Part shown: positions 36,264 to 44,834 of the stretch, in pieces
How the letters are laid out: each line of letters opens with the position of its first letter
Numbering within the stretch: the stretch's first letter is position 1
DNA from: Streptomyces sp. CB01580
GTDB lineage: Bacteria > Actinomycetota > Actinomycetes > Streptomycetales > Streptomycetaceae
Assembly (NCBI RefSeq): GCF_001905795.1
Contig: NZ_LIXJ01000008.1
Coordinates: 97,229-161,228, forward strand
DNA length: 64,000 bases
Reading direction: 5' to 3'
The notes under the pieces: model-generated
Database searches by the model: none
Seen by the model: the letters and a program-made list of their open reading frames with translations, nothing else
What the model was told of the DNA's origin: nothing
Position numbers and translations under genes: made by a program

Positions 36264-37639
36264 GCGACCTCGCCAAGTCCCCTGATCTCCCCGACGGTTC
36301 CGGGAACTCCGAGAGCTCGCGGTCCCCGGAGGCCGGGGAGCATCCCCGGAACTCCGGGAATCCCGCGACCCCGGCGCGGACCGCGTCCGAGCAGCCGGTG
36401 GAAGCGTCCGTTCCCGCCGCCGACCCCCGGCTGCTCGTCCGCGAGGCCGGTTTCAAGGGCTACTGGGCCGAATTCGGCCGCAAGGTGCGCGGAGGTGATC
36501 TCGGCTCGCTGCCGGTCCTCGTCGGCCTGGTCGTCATCGCGATCGTCTTCCAGCTCCGGAACGACAACTTCCTCTCCGCCGGTTCCGTCGCCAACATCGC
36601 CGTGTACAGTTCCGGCCTCGGCATCATGGCGGTCGGCATCGTGTTCGTCCTGCTGCTCGGCGAGATCGACCTCTCGGTCGGTTCCGTCGCCGGGGTCGGC
36701 GCGGCCGTGTGGGCCGTGCTCGACGTCAACCGCGGCTGGAACGAGTGGCTCGCGATCGCCGCCGCCCTGCTCTCCGGGGCGGCCCTCGGCGCACTGCACG
36801 GCTTCTTCTTCGCCCGGATCGGCGTACCGGCCTTCGTGGTCACCCTGGCCGGATTCCTCGGCTGGAGCGGGCTCCAGGACTGGATGATGGGCGGCGAGGG
36901 GTCGATCAACACGCCGTCCGGCAGCGTCGTCGAGGACCTGACCAACTACTTCTTCGAGGACAAGGCCGCCGGCTACGGGCTCGCCCTGGTCGCAGTCCTC
37001 GCGTACGCCGCCTCGCTTCTGGTGGACGGCCGGCGCCGCCGGGCCGCGGGCCTGCCCGCCCGTTCCGACGGCGAGGTCGTGCTGCGCACCGCGTCCGTCG
37101 CGGTCCTGTGCTTCGCCGTCGCGTACGTACTGAACGAGCCCCCGGGGGCCCGGGGGCTGCCGCTGGCCCTGGTGCTGTTCCTCGCCGTCCTGGTCGTCGC
37201 GGACCTCGTCGCCCGGCGCACGAGCTTCGGCCGCCGGGTCTTCGCGGTCGGCGGGAGCCCGGAGGCCGCGCGCCGGGCCGGTATCGACGTCGCCCGGGTC
37301 CGGATCGCCGTCTTCGCGCTGTCCGGCACGCTCGGGGCGTTCGGAGGCCTGTTCATCGCCAGCCTGTCCGGCGGTGCCACCAAGAGCGTCGGCGGCGGCA
37401 ACACGCTCATGCTGGTCATCGCGGCGGCCGTCATCGGCGGCACCAGCCTCTTCGGGGGCCGCGGCAAGGTCTGGTCGGCGCTGCTCGGCATGATCGTGAT
37501 CCAGTCGATCCAGCAGGGGTTGAACATGATCGGCATGGCCAACGCCATCCAATACATGATCACCGGCGCGGTGCTGCTGGCCGCCGTGGTCATCGACTCG
37601 GTCTCCCGACGCACCCAGAAGACCGCGGGACGCGCGTGA
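36260..37639 (+). CDS. xylH: Sugar ABC transporter permease (XylH)
   Basis: 459 residues. A Ser/Pro/Glu-rich cytoplasmic N-terminus of ~65 residues precedes roughly ten to twelve membrane segments (LGEIDLSVGSVAGVGA, GVPAFVVTLAGFLGW). The conserved cytoplasmic loop is RRVFAVGGSPEAARRAGIDV with the following VRIAVFALSGTLGA. It is the single permease of the RbsC/XylH family. GTG start coupled to xylG by a 4-base overlap. Substrate xylose by context; the family also takes ribose and other pentoses. Confidence 0.92.
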   Translation: MSDLAKSPDLPDGSGNSESSRSPEAGEHPRNSGNPATPARTASEQPVEASVPAADPRLLVREAGFKGYWAEFGRKVRGGDLGSLPVLVGLVVIAIVFQLRNDNFLSAGSVANIAVYSSGLGIMAVGIVFVLLLGEIDLSVGSVAGVGAAVWAVLDVNRGWNEWLAIAAALLSGAALGALHGFFFARIGVPAFVVTLAGFLGWSGLQDWMMGGEGSINTPSGSVVEDLTNYFFEDKAAGYGLALVAVLAYAASLLVDGRRRRAAGLPARSDGEVVLRTASVAVLCFAVAYVLNEPPGARGLPLALVLFLAVLVVADLVARRTSFGRRVFAVGGSPEAARRAGIDVARVRIAVFALSGTLGAFGGLFIASLSGGATKSVGGGNTLMLVIAAAVIGGTSLFGGRGKVWSALLGMIVIQSIQQGLNMIGMANAIQYMITGAVLLAAVVIDSVSRRTQKTAGRA

Positions 37640-37904
37640 GCCCGTACCGCCCGGCCTCGGGGTCCGGTGCCCGTCCCGGCGTCGGGCCCCGTCGCGCGCC
37701 GGGCGCGCGCGGTCCCGGACCCGTTACGTACCGTGCGTGCGCGGGCCCGGCGCACGCCGTCGCGTATCGGTTGTGCGCGCGGTCGTGTCCCGGTCGTGTA
37801 CCGAGTCCGTCCCGAACGCCCCGCCCGATGACCCCCCGCACGGACGGAACACTAGACTCATCGGATCGGCATGCTCGACCCAGCTCAAAACGCAAGGAGG
37901 CACG

Positions 37905-39896
37905 GTGACACAGCCGCGCGAAGCGCGACGTGCAAGGGCGGCGGCGGGCGGGTGGGATCTGCTGACCCGCATCGCTGGACCGCGTGACCTGGACCGGCTC
38001 ACTCCCGAGCAGCTGGACCAGCTCGCCGAAGAGATCCGGACCTTCCTCGTCGACGCGGTCTCGAAGACCGGTGGCCACCTCGGTCCCAACCTGGGTGTGG
38101 TGGAGCTCACCATCGCCCTGCACCGGGTCTTCGACTCGCCGAAGGACAAGGTGCTGTTCGACACCGGTCACCAGAGCTATGTGCACAAGCTCCTCACCGG
38201 CCGCCAGGACTTCTCGAAGCTCAAGAGCAAGGGCGGCCTCTCCGGCTACCCCTCCCGCGCGGAGTCCGAGCACGACGTCATCGAGAACTCGCACGCCTCC
38301 ACCGTGCTCGGCTGGGCCGACGGCCTGGCCAAGGCCAACGAGTTGCTCGGCAAGGACGACCACGTCGTCGCGGTCATCGGTGACGGCGCGCTCACCGGCG
38401 GCATGGCCTGGGAGGCGCTGAACAACATCGCCGCCGCCAAGGACCGCCCGCTCGTCATCGTCGTCAACGACAACGAGCGCTCCTACGCGCCGACCATCGG
38501 CGGCCTCGCCAACCACCTCGCGACGCTGCGCACCACCGACGGCTACGAGCGCTTCCTGGCCCGGGGCAAGGACATCCTGGAGCGCACCCCCGTCGTCGGG
38601 AGGCCGCTCTACGAGACGCTGCACGGCGCGAAGAAGGGGCTGAAGGACTTCATCGCCCCGCAGGGCATGTTCGAGGACCTCGGCCTGAAGTACGTGGGCC
38701 CGATCGACGGCCACGACATCGAGGCCCTGGAGTCCGCCCTCCAGCGCGCCAAGCGCTTCGGCGGACCGGTCATCGTGCACTGCCTCACCGAGAAGGGCCG
38801 CGGCTACACCCCCGCCCTCGAGGACGAGGCCGACCGCTTCCACGCCGTCGGCAAGATCCACCCCGACACCGGTCTCCCGGTCGCCACCGCGGGCCTCGAC
38901 TGGACCTCCGTCTTCGGCGAGGAGATGGTCAAGCTCGGCAGGGAGCGCAAGGACATCGTCGCGATCACCGCGGCCATGCTCCAGCCGGTCGGCCTCACCG
39001 GGTTCGAGAAGGAGTTCCCGGACCGGATCTACGACGTCGGCATCGCCGAGCAGCACGGCGCGGTCTCCGCAGCCGGTCTCGCGACCGGCGGGCTGCACCC
39101 GGTCTTCGCGGTGTACGCCACCTTCCTCAACCGCGCCTTCGACCAGGTCCTGATGGACGTCGCGCTGCACAACTGCGGAGTGACCTTCGTCCTCGACCGG
39201 GCCGGGGTCACCGGTACCGACGGCGCCTCGCACAACGGCATGTGGGACATGTCGATCCTGCAGTGCGTGCCCGGACTGCGGATCGCTGCCCCGCGCGATG
39301 CCGACCAGGTGCGCGCCCAGCTCCGCGAGGCCGTCGACGTCGACGACGCTCCGACCGTGGTCCGCTTCTCCAAGGGCGCGGTCGGCCCGGCGGTCAAGGC
39401 CGTGCGCCGGGTCGGCGGCATGGACGTCCTGCGCGAGCCCGGCACCGACCGGCCGGACGTCCTGCTGGTCTCCGTCGGCGCGCTCGCTCCCATGTGCCTG
39501 GAGATCGCCGACCTGCTCGACGCCCAGGGCATCTCGACGACCGTGGTCGACCCCCGCTGGGTCAAGCCGGTCGACGACGCCATGGCTCCGCTCGCCGAGC
39601 GGCACCGGGTCGTCGTCACCGTCGAGGACAACAGCCGGGCCGGGGGCGTCGGTTCCGCCGTCTCCCAGGCGCTGCGCGACGCCGGGGTGGACGTACCGCT
39701 GCGCGACTTCGGCATCCCGCCGCGCTTCCTGGACCACGCCTCCCGCAAGGAGGTCATGGCCGAGATCGGGCTGACCGCGCCGGACATCGCCCGCCAGGTC
39801 ACCGGTCTGGTCGCCAAGCTCGACGGGCGCTTCGGGACGGACGCGGACGACGACTCCGTGGACGGCGGCTCCATGATCGAACCGGTCCGCGACTGA
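37905..39896 (+). CDS. dxs: 1-deoxy-D-xylulose-5-phosphate synthase
   Basis: 663 residues, normal for Dxs. The thiamine-diphosphate motif is GDGALTGGMAWEALN...NDN, the catalytic glutamate is in VGIAEQHGA, and the N-terminal GGHLGPNLGVVELT and DTGHQSYVHKLLTG are strongly conserved. It condenses pyruvate and glyceraldehyde-3-phosphate to start the MEP isoprenoid pathway and also feeds thiamine and pyridoxal synthesis. The GTG at 37905 follows AAGGAGG. A TAGACT hexamer at 37853-37858 is a possible -10. Monocistronic, ended by a strong hairpin. Confidence 0.97.
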   Translation: MTQPREARRARAAAGGWDLLTRIAGPRDLDRLTPEQLDQLAEEIRTFLVDAVSKTGGHLGPNLGVVELTIALHRVFDSPKDKVLFDTGHQSYVHKLLTGRQDFSKLKSKGGLSGYPSRAESEHDVIENSHASTVLGWADGLAKANELLGKDDHVVAVIGDGALTGGMAWEALNNIAAAKDRPLVIVVNDNERSYAPTIGGLANHLATLRTTDGYERFLARGKDILERTPVVGRPLYETLHGAKKGLKDFIAPQGMFEDLGLKYVGPIDGHDIEALESALQRAKRFGGPVIVHCLTEKGRGYTPALEDEADRFHAVGKIHPDTGLPVATAGLDWTSVFGEEMVKLGRERKDIVAITAAMLQPVGLTGFEKEFPDRIYDVGIAEQHGAVSAAGLATGGLHPVFAVYATFLNRAFDQVLMDVALHNCGVTFVLDRAGVTGTDGASHNGMWDMSILQCVPGLRIAAPRDADQVRAQLREAVDVDDAPTVVRFSKGAVGPAVKAVRRVGGMDVLREPGTDRPDVLLVSVGALAPMCLEIADLLDAQGISTTVVDPRWVKPVDDAMAPLAERHRVVVTVEDNSRAGGVGSAVSQALRDAGVDVPLRDFGIPPRFLDHASRKEVMAEIGLTAPDIARQVTGLVAKLDGRFGTDADDDSVDGGSMIEPVRD

Positions 39897-40014
39897 CGTC
39901 CTCGCCGGGGCGTCCCCGGCGGGCCGCCTCTCGCACGTGCGGCGCGGTCCGCCACGCGCGGCGCGGTCCGTGAACCGGGCCGATCCGGTCCGTACGAGCG
40001 ACCCCCGGCACGGC

Positions 40015-40065
40015 CGAACGGGCCGGTCGAACCACCCTGTACGAGTGGTTCGACCGGCCCGTTCG
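40015..40065 (+). terminator. Terminator after dxs
   Basis: A perfect 20-bp stem (40015-40034 with 40046-40065) around an 11-base loop, between dxs and the permease gene on the same strand. Confidence 0.8.
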
Positions 40066-40147
40066 CGTGAAATCCTCCGATGCGCGGTCCTTCGCCGCCG
40101 AAGCTCCCAAATCATGGCGTACACGACGAGCGCGTGGAGGTACGCCG

Positions 40148-41659
40148 GTGACCGCCCAGCAGGACACACCACCCAGCAGTGACGGACTGTTCCGGACCAA
40201 GACGGTCGAGCAGTCCATCCGCGACACCGAGGAACCGGAGCACGCGCTCAGGAAGTCCCTCTCCGCGCTGGACCTCACCGTCTTCGGAGTGGGCGTCATC
40301 ATCGGCACCGGCATCTTCGTGCTCACCGGCAAGGTGGCCAAGGAGACCGCGGGCCCGGCCACCGCCCTCGCGTTCGTGGTCGCCGGAGTCGTCTGCGCCC
40401 TGGCCGCGCTCTGCTACGCCGAGTTCGCCTCCACGGTCCCGGTCGCCGGTTCCGCGTACACCTTCGCCTACGCCTCGCTCGGTGAACTCGTCGCCTGGAT
40501 CATCGGTTGGGACCTGGTGCTGGAGTTCGCGCTGGGCACGGCGGTGGTGGCGGTCGGCTGGTCCGGCTACGTCCGTTCGCTGCTGGACAACTTCGGCTGG
40601 ACCTTGCCGGACGTGCTCTCGGGAACGGATGTGGCGAAAGGATTCGGCTTCGACATCCTGGCCTTCGCCCTGGTCCTCGTCCTGACCGTGGTGCTGGTGC
40701 TGGGCATGAAGCTCTCGGCCCGGGTCACGTCCGTCGTGGTCGCCATCAAGGTCGCCGTGGTGCTCGTCGTAATCATCGCGGGACTGTTCTTCGTCAGGGC
40801 CGACAACTACCGGCCGTTCATCCCCGAGGCGCAGCCGCAGCCCCCCGGTTCCGGGCTGACCGCGCCACTGATCCAGCTGATGTCCGGGTACGCGCCCACG
40901 AATTTCGGCGTCATGGGCATCTTCACCGCCGCCTCCGTCGTCTTCTTCGCCTTCATCGGCTTCGACGTGGTGGCGACCGCGGCCGAGGAGACGAAGCTCC
41001 CGCAGCGCGACATGCCGCGCGGCATCCTCGCCTCGCTGTTCATCTGCACCGCGCTCTACGTCGCCGTTTCCCTGGTGGTCACGGGCATGGAGCACTACAC
41101 CCGGCTGTCCGTCGAGGCCCCGCTGGCCGACGCGTTCAAGGCCGTCGGCCATCCCGTCTACGCCGGGCTCATCAGCTTCGGCGCCGCGATCGGCCTCACC
41201 ACGGTCTGTCTCATCCTGCTGCTCGGCCAGACCCGGGTGTTCTTCGCGATGAGCCGGGACGGGCTGCTCCCGCGGTTCTTCTCCAGGACGCACCCGCGCT
41301 TTCGCACCCCGTACCGCCCGACCGTCCTGCTGGGCGTGGTCATCGCGGTCGTCGCCGGATTCACCAGCCTTCACGAACTCGCGACGCTGGTGAACATCGG
41401 CACGCTCTTCGCGTTCGTCGTCGTCGCCCTGGGGGTGCTGGTGCTGCGTCGCACCCGCCCCGAGCTGCACCGGGCCTTCCGCACCCCGTGGGTCCCGCTC
41501 GTCCCCGCCCTGTCGGTGATCGCCTCGGTCTGGCTGATGCTCAATCTGCCGGCGGAGACCTGGCTGCGGTTCGCCGGCTGGATGATCCTCGGAGTGATCA
41601 TCTACTTCGTGTACGGGCGCGGGCACAGCCGGCTCCACAAGCCCGCGGGCCGTCCGTAG
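40148..41659 (+). CDS. APC-superfamily amino-acid permease
   Basis: 503 residues with about twelve membrane segments. The consensus GVGVIIGTGIFVLTG near residue 40 and the GFDVVATAAEETKLPQRDMP loop mark a cationic-amino-acid-transporter-like APC permease. It imports amino acids by proton symport or exchange; specificity cannot be read. GTG 40148 is preceded by GGAGG at 7 bases; the longer frame runs into the hairpin region. Transcribed alone and convergent with the NYN-domain gene, 11 bases apart. Confidence 0.92.
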   Translation: MTAQQDTPPSSDGLFRTKTVEQSIRDTEEPEHALRKSLSALDLTVFGVGVIIGTGIFVLTGKVAKETAGPATALAFVVAGVVCALAALCYAEFASTVPVAGSAYTFAYASLGELVAWIIGWDLVLEFALGTAVVAVGWSGYVRSLLDNFGWTLPDVLSGTDVAKGFGFDILAFALVLVLTVVLVLGMKLSARVTSVVVAIKVAVVLVVIIAGLFFVRADNYRPFIPEAQPQPPGSGLTAPLIQLMSGYAPTNFGVMGIFTAASVVFFAFIGFDVVATAAEETKLPQRDMPRGILASLFICTALYVAVSLVVTGMEHYTRLSVEAPLADAFKAVGHPVYAGLISFGAAIGLTTVCLILLLGQTRVFFAMSRDGLLPRFFSRTHPRFRTPYRPTVLLGVVIAVVAGFTSLHELATLVNIGTLFAFVVVALGVLVLRRTRPELHRAFRTPWVPLVPALSVIASVWLMLNLPAETWLRFAGWMILGVIIYFVYGRGHSRLHKPAGRP

Positions 41660-41670
41660 GGCGACCGCCC

Positions 41671-42060
41671 TCAAGGGCGCGCGGGCCGCACCGCGCGCGG
41701 CCCCACGCACCGCGCGCCGTACGCCTCGACGCGGCGCCGCAGTTCCCGGTCCGCGGTGACGACGACACAGGCGCGGTCGCCCGCCGCCGCGGCCAGTTCC
41801 ACGATCCGGTCGTCCCCGCTCCCGGGGGCCGGATCCACCCGCACCCCGGGGACCGGGTCGACGCTCCGGGCCGCGCCCTCGACGACCAGCACCAGATCGA
41901 CGGGGCCGGGGACGCCCGGCAGCCCGTGCCCGGCCAGCGGGACCAGCGCGTCGCGCAGCCGAACGGCCGCGCCGTGCCGGTCCCGCCACCAGCCGTCGGG
42001 CACCGACCCGACCACGTTGGCCGCGTCGACGATCACCAGGGTGGTCCGTTCGTTCACCAT
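41671..42060 (-). CDS. NYN/PIN-like domain protein
   Basis: 129 residues. An N-terminal VIVDAANVVGSVPDGWWRDR and a later GSGDDRIVELA and VVTADRELRRRVEAYGA give the three acidic sites of the NYN (PIN-like) nuclease fold, similar to YacP-type RNA endonucleases. It may cleave structured RNA. Cytoplasmic, no partner gene adjacent. Overlap-free and convergent with the permease gene. Confidence 0.8.
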   Translation of the reverse strand: MVNERTTLVIVDAANVVGSVPDGWWRDRHGAAVRLRDALVPLAGHGLPGVPGPVDLVLVVEGAARSVDPVPGVRVDPAPGSGDDRIVELAAAAGDRACVVVTADRELRRRVEAYGARCVGPRAVRPARP

Positions 42061-42146
42061 GCCGGAAGCGTGCCACGCGCCGGCGGCCCCGCGCGGCGGC
42101 GACCGCACGCGCGGGGCGTCTCGCGCGTGCGGTCGCCGCAGGTCCG

Positions 42147-42434
42147 TCAGCCGCCGGTGGCGGGGGACTTCTTCGCCGACTCCGGGATCGGGGCGTCCTC
42201 GCGGATCGCCTTCCACAACGTCTTGGCCTGCGGCTGCGCCGCCACCACCCGGTTCGGGTCGGCCTTGTCGTAGGCCACCGGGAGCATGATCGTCTCCATG
42301 GAGCCCGGGTCGACCCCCTGCATGGAGCGGGCGAACTCCGAGAGCGAGGTCAGCGAGGCGAGGCCCTCGTCGGTCGTCAGCGACTTGGTCGCCGAGTCGG
42401 CGATCCGGTACATGTTCGCCGGGCTGCTCAGCAA
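42147..42434 (-). pseudogene. LytR-CpsA-Psr (LCP) family remnant, N-terminus lost
   Basis: 95 residues reading SPANMYRIADSATKSLTTDE then FARSMQGVDPGSMETIMLPV, the C-terminal end of LCP cell-wall glycopolymer ligases. The membrane anchor and catalytic Arg/Asp core (expected ~300 residues upstream) are missing, and the sequence before 42434 has no LCP homology that I can see. This is a deletion remnant, probably from a rearrangement at the AT-rich segment that follows. Confidence 0.65.
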
Positions 42435-42536
42435 CCAGTGCTGTGACGGCGACGCGCCGGCTGCTCGGTCGGGCGGAGTGTGGGGGTGGACGGTCCACCG
42501 TACGGTGCGGCCAAGTGAAGCAGGTGTGTCGCAGGG

Positions 42537-42610
42537 GTGAAGATTAACAAGAAAATAAGGTTGATCATGAAAGTAAAAATCCCGAATCGGTTACGATTCG
42601 GACCTTTGGG
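42537..42610. other. AT-rich island beside the truncated LCP gene
   Basis: About 70 bases near 35% GC in a >70% GC genome, including AAGATTAACAAGAAAATAAG. It begins just upstream of the LCP breakpoint and runs into the fadB terminators. A plus-strand reading begins with Lys/Ile-rich residues from a GTG at 42537, but this composition is unlike any neighbouring gene and I do not call it a CDS. Confidence 0.6.
42575..42601 (-). terminator. Rho-independent terminator (with T-tract) for the fad operon
   Basis: An 8-bp hairpin (42582-42589 with 42594-42601) with a 4-base loop. On the minus strand it is followed by a run of five T, a true intrinsic terminator, which is uncommon in Streptomyces. Confidence 0.7.
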
Positions 42611-42619
42611 TACACGAAA

Positions 42620-42650
42620 GCGGGCCGCACACACGAGGTGTACGGCCCGC
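42620..42650 (-). terminator. GC-rich hairpin terminator after fadB
   Basis: A 13-bp stem with one mismatch (42620-42632 with 42638-42650) and a 5-base loop, 55 bases beyond the fadB stop. With the T-tract hairpin it gives two terminators in series. Confidence 0.7.
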
Positions 42651-42704
42651 CGTGATTCCGCTTGTGAGTGTCTCGTGAAGCCGGACCGGGTGTGTTCCAG
42701 CGGG

Positions 42705-44834
42705 CTACGCGGGAACGCTCGCCGCGCCCGGTGTCAGGAAACGCTTGCCGGTGACCCGCTCCGAGACGCCCTCACGGTCCAGGTACGGCGTGATGCCACC
42801 CAGGTGGAAGGGCCAGCCGGCGCCGGTGATCAGGCAGAGGTCGATGTCCTGGGCCTCGGCGACGACGCCCTCGTCCAGCATCAGACCGATCTCCTGCGCC
42901 ACCGCGTCCAGGACCCGGTCGCGGACCTGCTGCTCGGTCAGGACGACATCGCCCTGCTTGAGGAGCGCGGCGACCTCCGGGTCCAGCTCCGGCTTTCCGG
43001 AGTCGTACACGTAGAAGCCGCGCTTGCCCGCCTTCACGACCGCCGCGAGGTTCTCGGAGACGGTGAACCGCTCCGGGAAGGCGCGGTTCAGGGTCTCGGA
43101 GACGTGCAGGCCGATCGCCGGGCCGACCAGCTCCAGCAGCACCAGCGGGGACATCGGCAGGCCGAGCGGCTCCACCGCCTTCTCCGCGGTCTCGACCGGG
43201 GTGCCCTCGTCGATGACGTTCTGGATCTCGCCCATGAAGCGGGTGAGGATGCGGTTGACGACGAACGCCGGGGCGTCCTTCACCAGCACCGCGGTCTTCC
43301 TCAGCTTCCTGGCCACGGCGAACGCGGTGGCCAGCGAGGCGTCGTCGGTCTTCTCGCCCCGGACGATCTCCAGCAGCGGGAGGATCGCGACCGGGTTGAA
43401 GAAGTGGAAGCCGACGACCCGCTCCGGGTGCTTCAGCTTCGACGCCATCTCCGTGACCGAGAGGGACGAGGTGTTCGTGGCGAGGATCGCGTGCGCCGGG
43501 GCGACCGCCTCGACCTCCGCGAAGACCTGCTGCTTGACGCCGATCTCCTCGAAGACGGCCTCGATGACGAAGTCGGCGTCGGAGAAACCCTCCGCCTTGT
43601 CCAGCACACCGGAGACCAGGGCCTTGAGGCGGTTGGCCTTGTCCTGGTTGATACGGCCCTTGCCGAGCAGCTTGTCGATCTCGGCGTGGACGTAACCCAC
43701 GCCCTTGTCCACCCGTTCCTGGTCGATGTCGGTCAGCACGACCGGCACCTCCAGGCGGCGCAGGAACAGCAGCGCCAGCTGCGAGGCCATCAGGCCGGCG
43801 CCCACGACACCGACCTTGGTGACCGGGCGGGCCAGGTTCTTGTCCGGGGCGCCGGCCGGGCGCTTGGCACGCTTCTGCACCAGGTTGAAGGAGTAGAGCC
43901 CGGCACGCAGCTCGCCGCCCATGATCAGGTCCGCGAGGGCCTGGTCCTCGGCGTCGAAGCCGGCGCCCAGGTCGCCGTCCTTCGCCGCCGCGATGATGTC
44001 CAGCGCGCGGTACGCGGCCGGGGCGGCGCCGTGGACCTTGGAGTCGGCGACGGCCCGGCCCCGGGCGACGGCCTGGTCCCAGGCGTCCCCGCGGTCGATC
44101 TCCGGGCGCTCCACGGTGAGCGTGCCGTTCAGCACGTCCGCGGTCCACGTCAGCGAACGCTCCAGGAAGTCCGCGCCCTCGAACAGCGCGTCGGCGATCC
44201 CGAGCTCGAAGACCTGCTTGCCCTTGAGCTGACGGTTCTGGTTCAGCGAGTTCTCGATGATCACCGAGACCGCGCGGTCGGCACCGATCAGGTTCGGCAG
44301 CAGCGCGCAGCCGCCCCAGCCCGGAACCAGGCCGAGGAAGACCTCGGGCAGCGAGAAGGCGGGCACCGCCTTGGAGACGGTGCGGTACGTGCAGTGCAGC
44401 CCGACCTCCACCCCGCCGCCCATCGCCGCGCCGTTGTAGTACGCGAACGTGGGGACCGCGAGGCCGGCCAGACGACGGAAGACGTCGTGGCCGCCCTTGC
44501 CGATGGCCAGCGCGTCCGCGTGGTTCTTCAGCAGCTCGACGCCCTTGAGGTCGGCGCCGACCGCGAAGATGAACGGCTTGCCGGTGATGCCGACACCGAC
44601 GATCGCGCCCTCGGCGGCCTCCTTCTCGACCTGGTCGACAGCGGCGTTCAGATTGCCCAGCGACTGCGGTCCGAAGGTGGTCGGCTTGGTGTGGTCCAGA
44701 CCGTTGTCCAGCGTGATCAGGGCGAAGCGGCCCGCTCCGGCCGGAAGGTCGAGGTGGCGTACGTGCGCCGACGTCACGACCTCGTCGGGGAACAGCTCGG
44801 CCGCGCCCTTCAAAAGCTTGGCGGTGGTGCTCAC
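42705..44834 (-). CDS. fadB: Fatty-acid oxidation multifunctional protein: enoyl-CoA hydratase/3-hydroxyacyl-CoA dehydrogenase (FadB)
   Basis: 709 residues. The N-terminal ~290 residues are the crotonase domain (GADLKGVELL, NGAAMGGGVEVGLHC), then a Rossmann NAD domain (VGVVGAGLMASQLALLFLRR) and 3-hydroxyacyl-CoA dehydrogenase C-terminal domains (GFHFFNPVAILPLLEIVRG). It hydrates enoyl-CoA and oxidises 3-hydroxyacyl-CoA in beta-oxidation, normally in complex with the thiolase encoded just before it. The GTG start overlaps the fadA stop by 4 bases (GTGA). Corresponds, from memory, to SCO6026. Confidence 0.95.
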   Translation of the reverse strand: MSTTAKLLKGAAELFPDEVVTSAHVRHLDLPAGAGRFALITLDNGLDHTKPTTFGPQSLGNLNAAVDQVEKEAAEGAIVGVGITGKPFIFAVGADLKGVELLKNHADALAIGKGGHDVFRRLAGLAVPTFAYYNGAAMGGGVEVGLHCTYRTVSKAVPAFSLPEVFLGLVPGWGGCALLPNLIGADRAVSVIIENSLNQNRQLKGKQVFELGIADALFEGADFLERSLTWTADVLNGTLTVERPEIDRGDAWDQAVARGRAVADSKVHGAAPAAYRALDIIAAAKDGDLGAGFDAEDQALADLIMGGELRAGLYSFNLVQKRAKRPAGAPDKNLARPVTKVGVVGAGLMASQLALLFLRRLEVPVVLTDIDQERVDKGVGYVHAEIDKLLGKGRINQDKANRLKALVSGVLDKAEGFSDADFVIEAVFEEIGVKQQVFAEVEAVAPAHAILATNTSSLSVTEMASKLKHPERVVGFHFFNPVAILPLLEIVRGEKTDDASLATAFAVARKLRKTAVLVKDAPAFVVNRILTRFMGEIQNVIDEGTPVETAEKAVEPLGLPMSPLVLLELVGPAIGLHVSETLNRAFPERFTVSENLAAVVKAGKRGFYVYDSGKPELDPEVAALLKQGDVVLTEQQVRDRVLDAVAQEIGLMLDEGVVAEAQDIDLCLITGAGWPFHLGGITPYLDREGVSERVTGKRFLTPGAASVPA

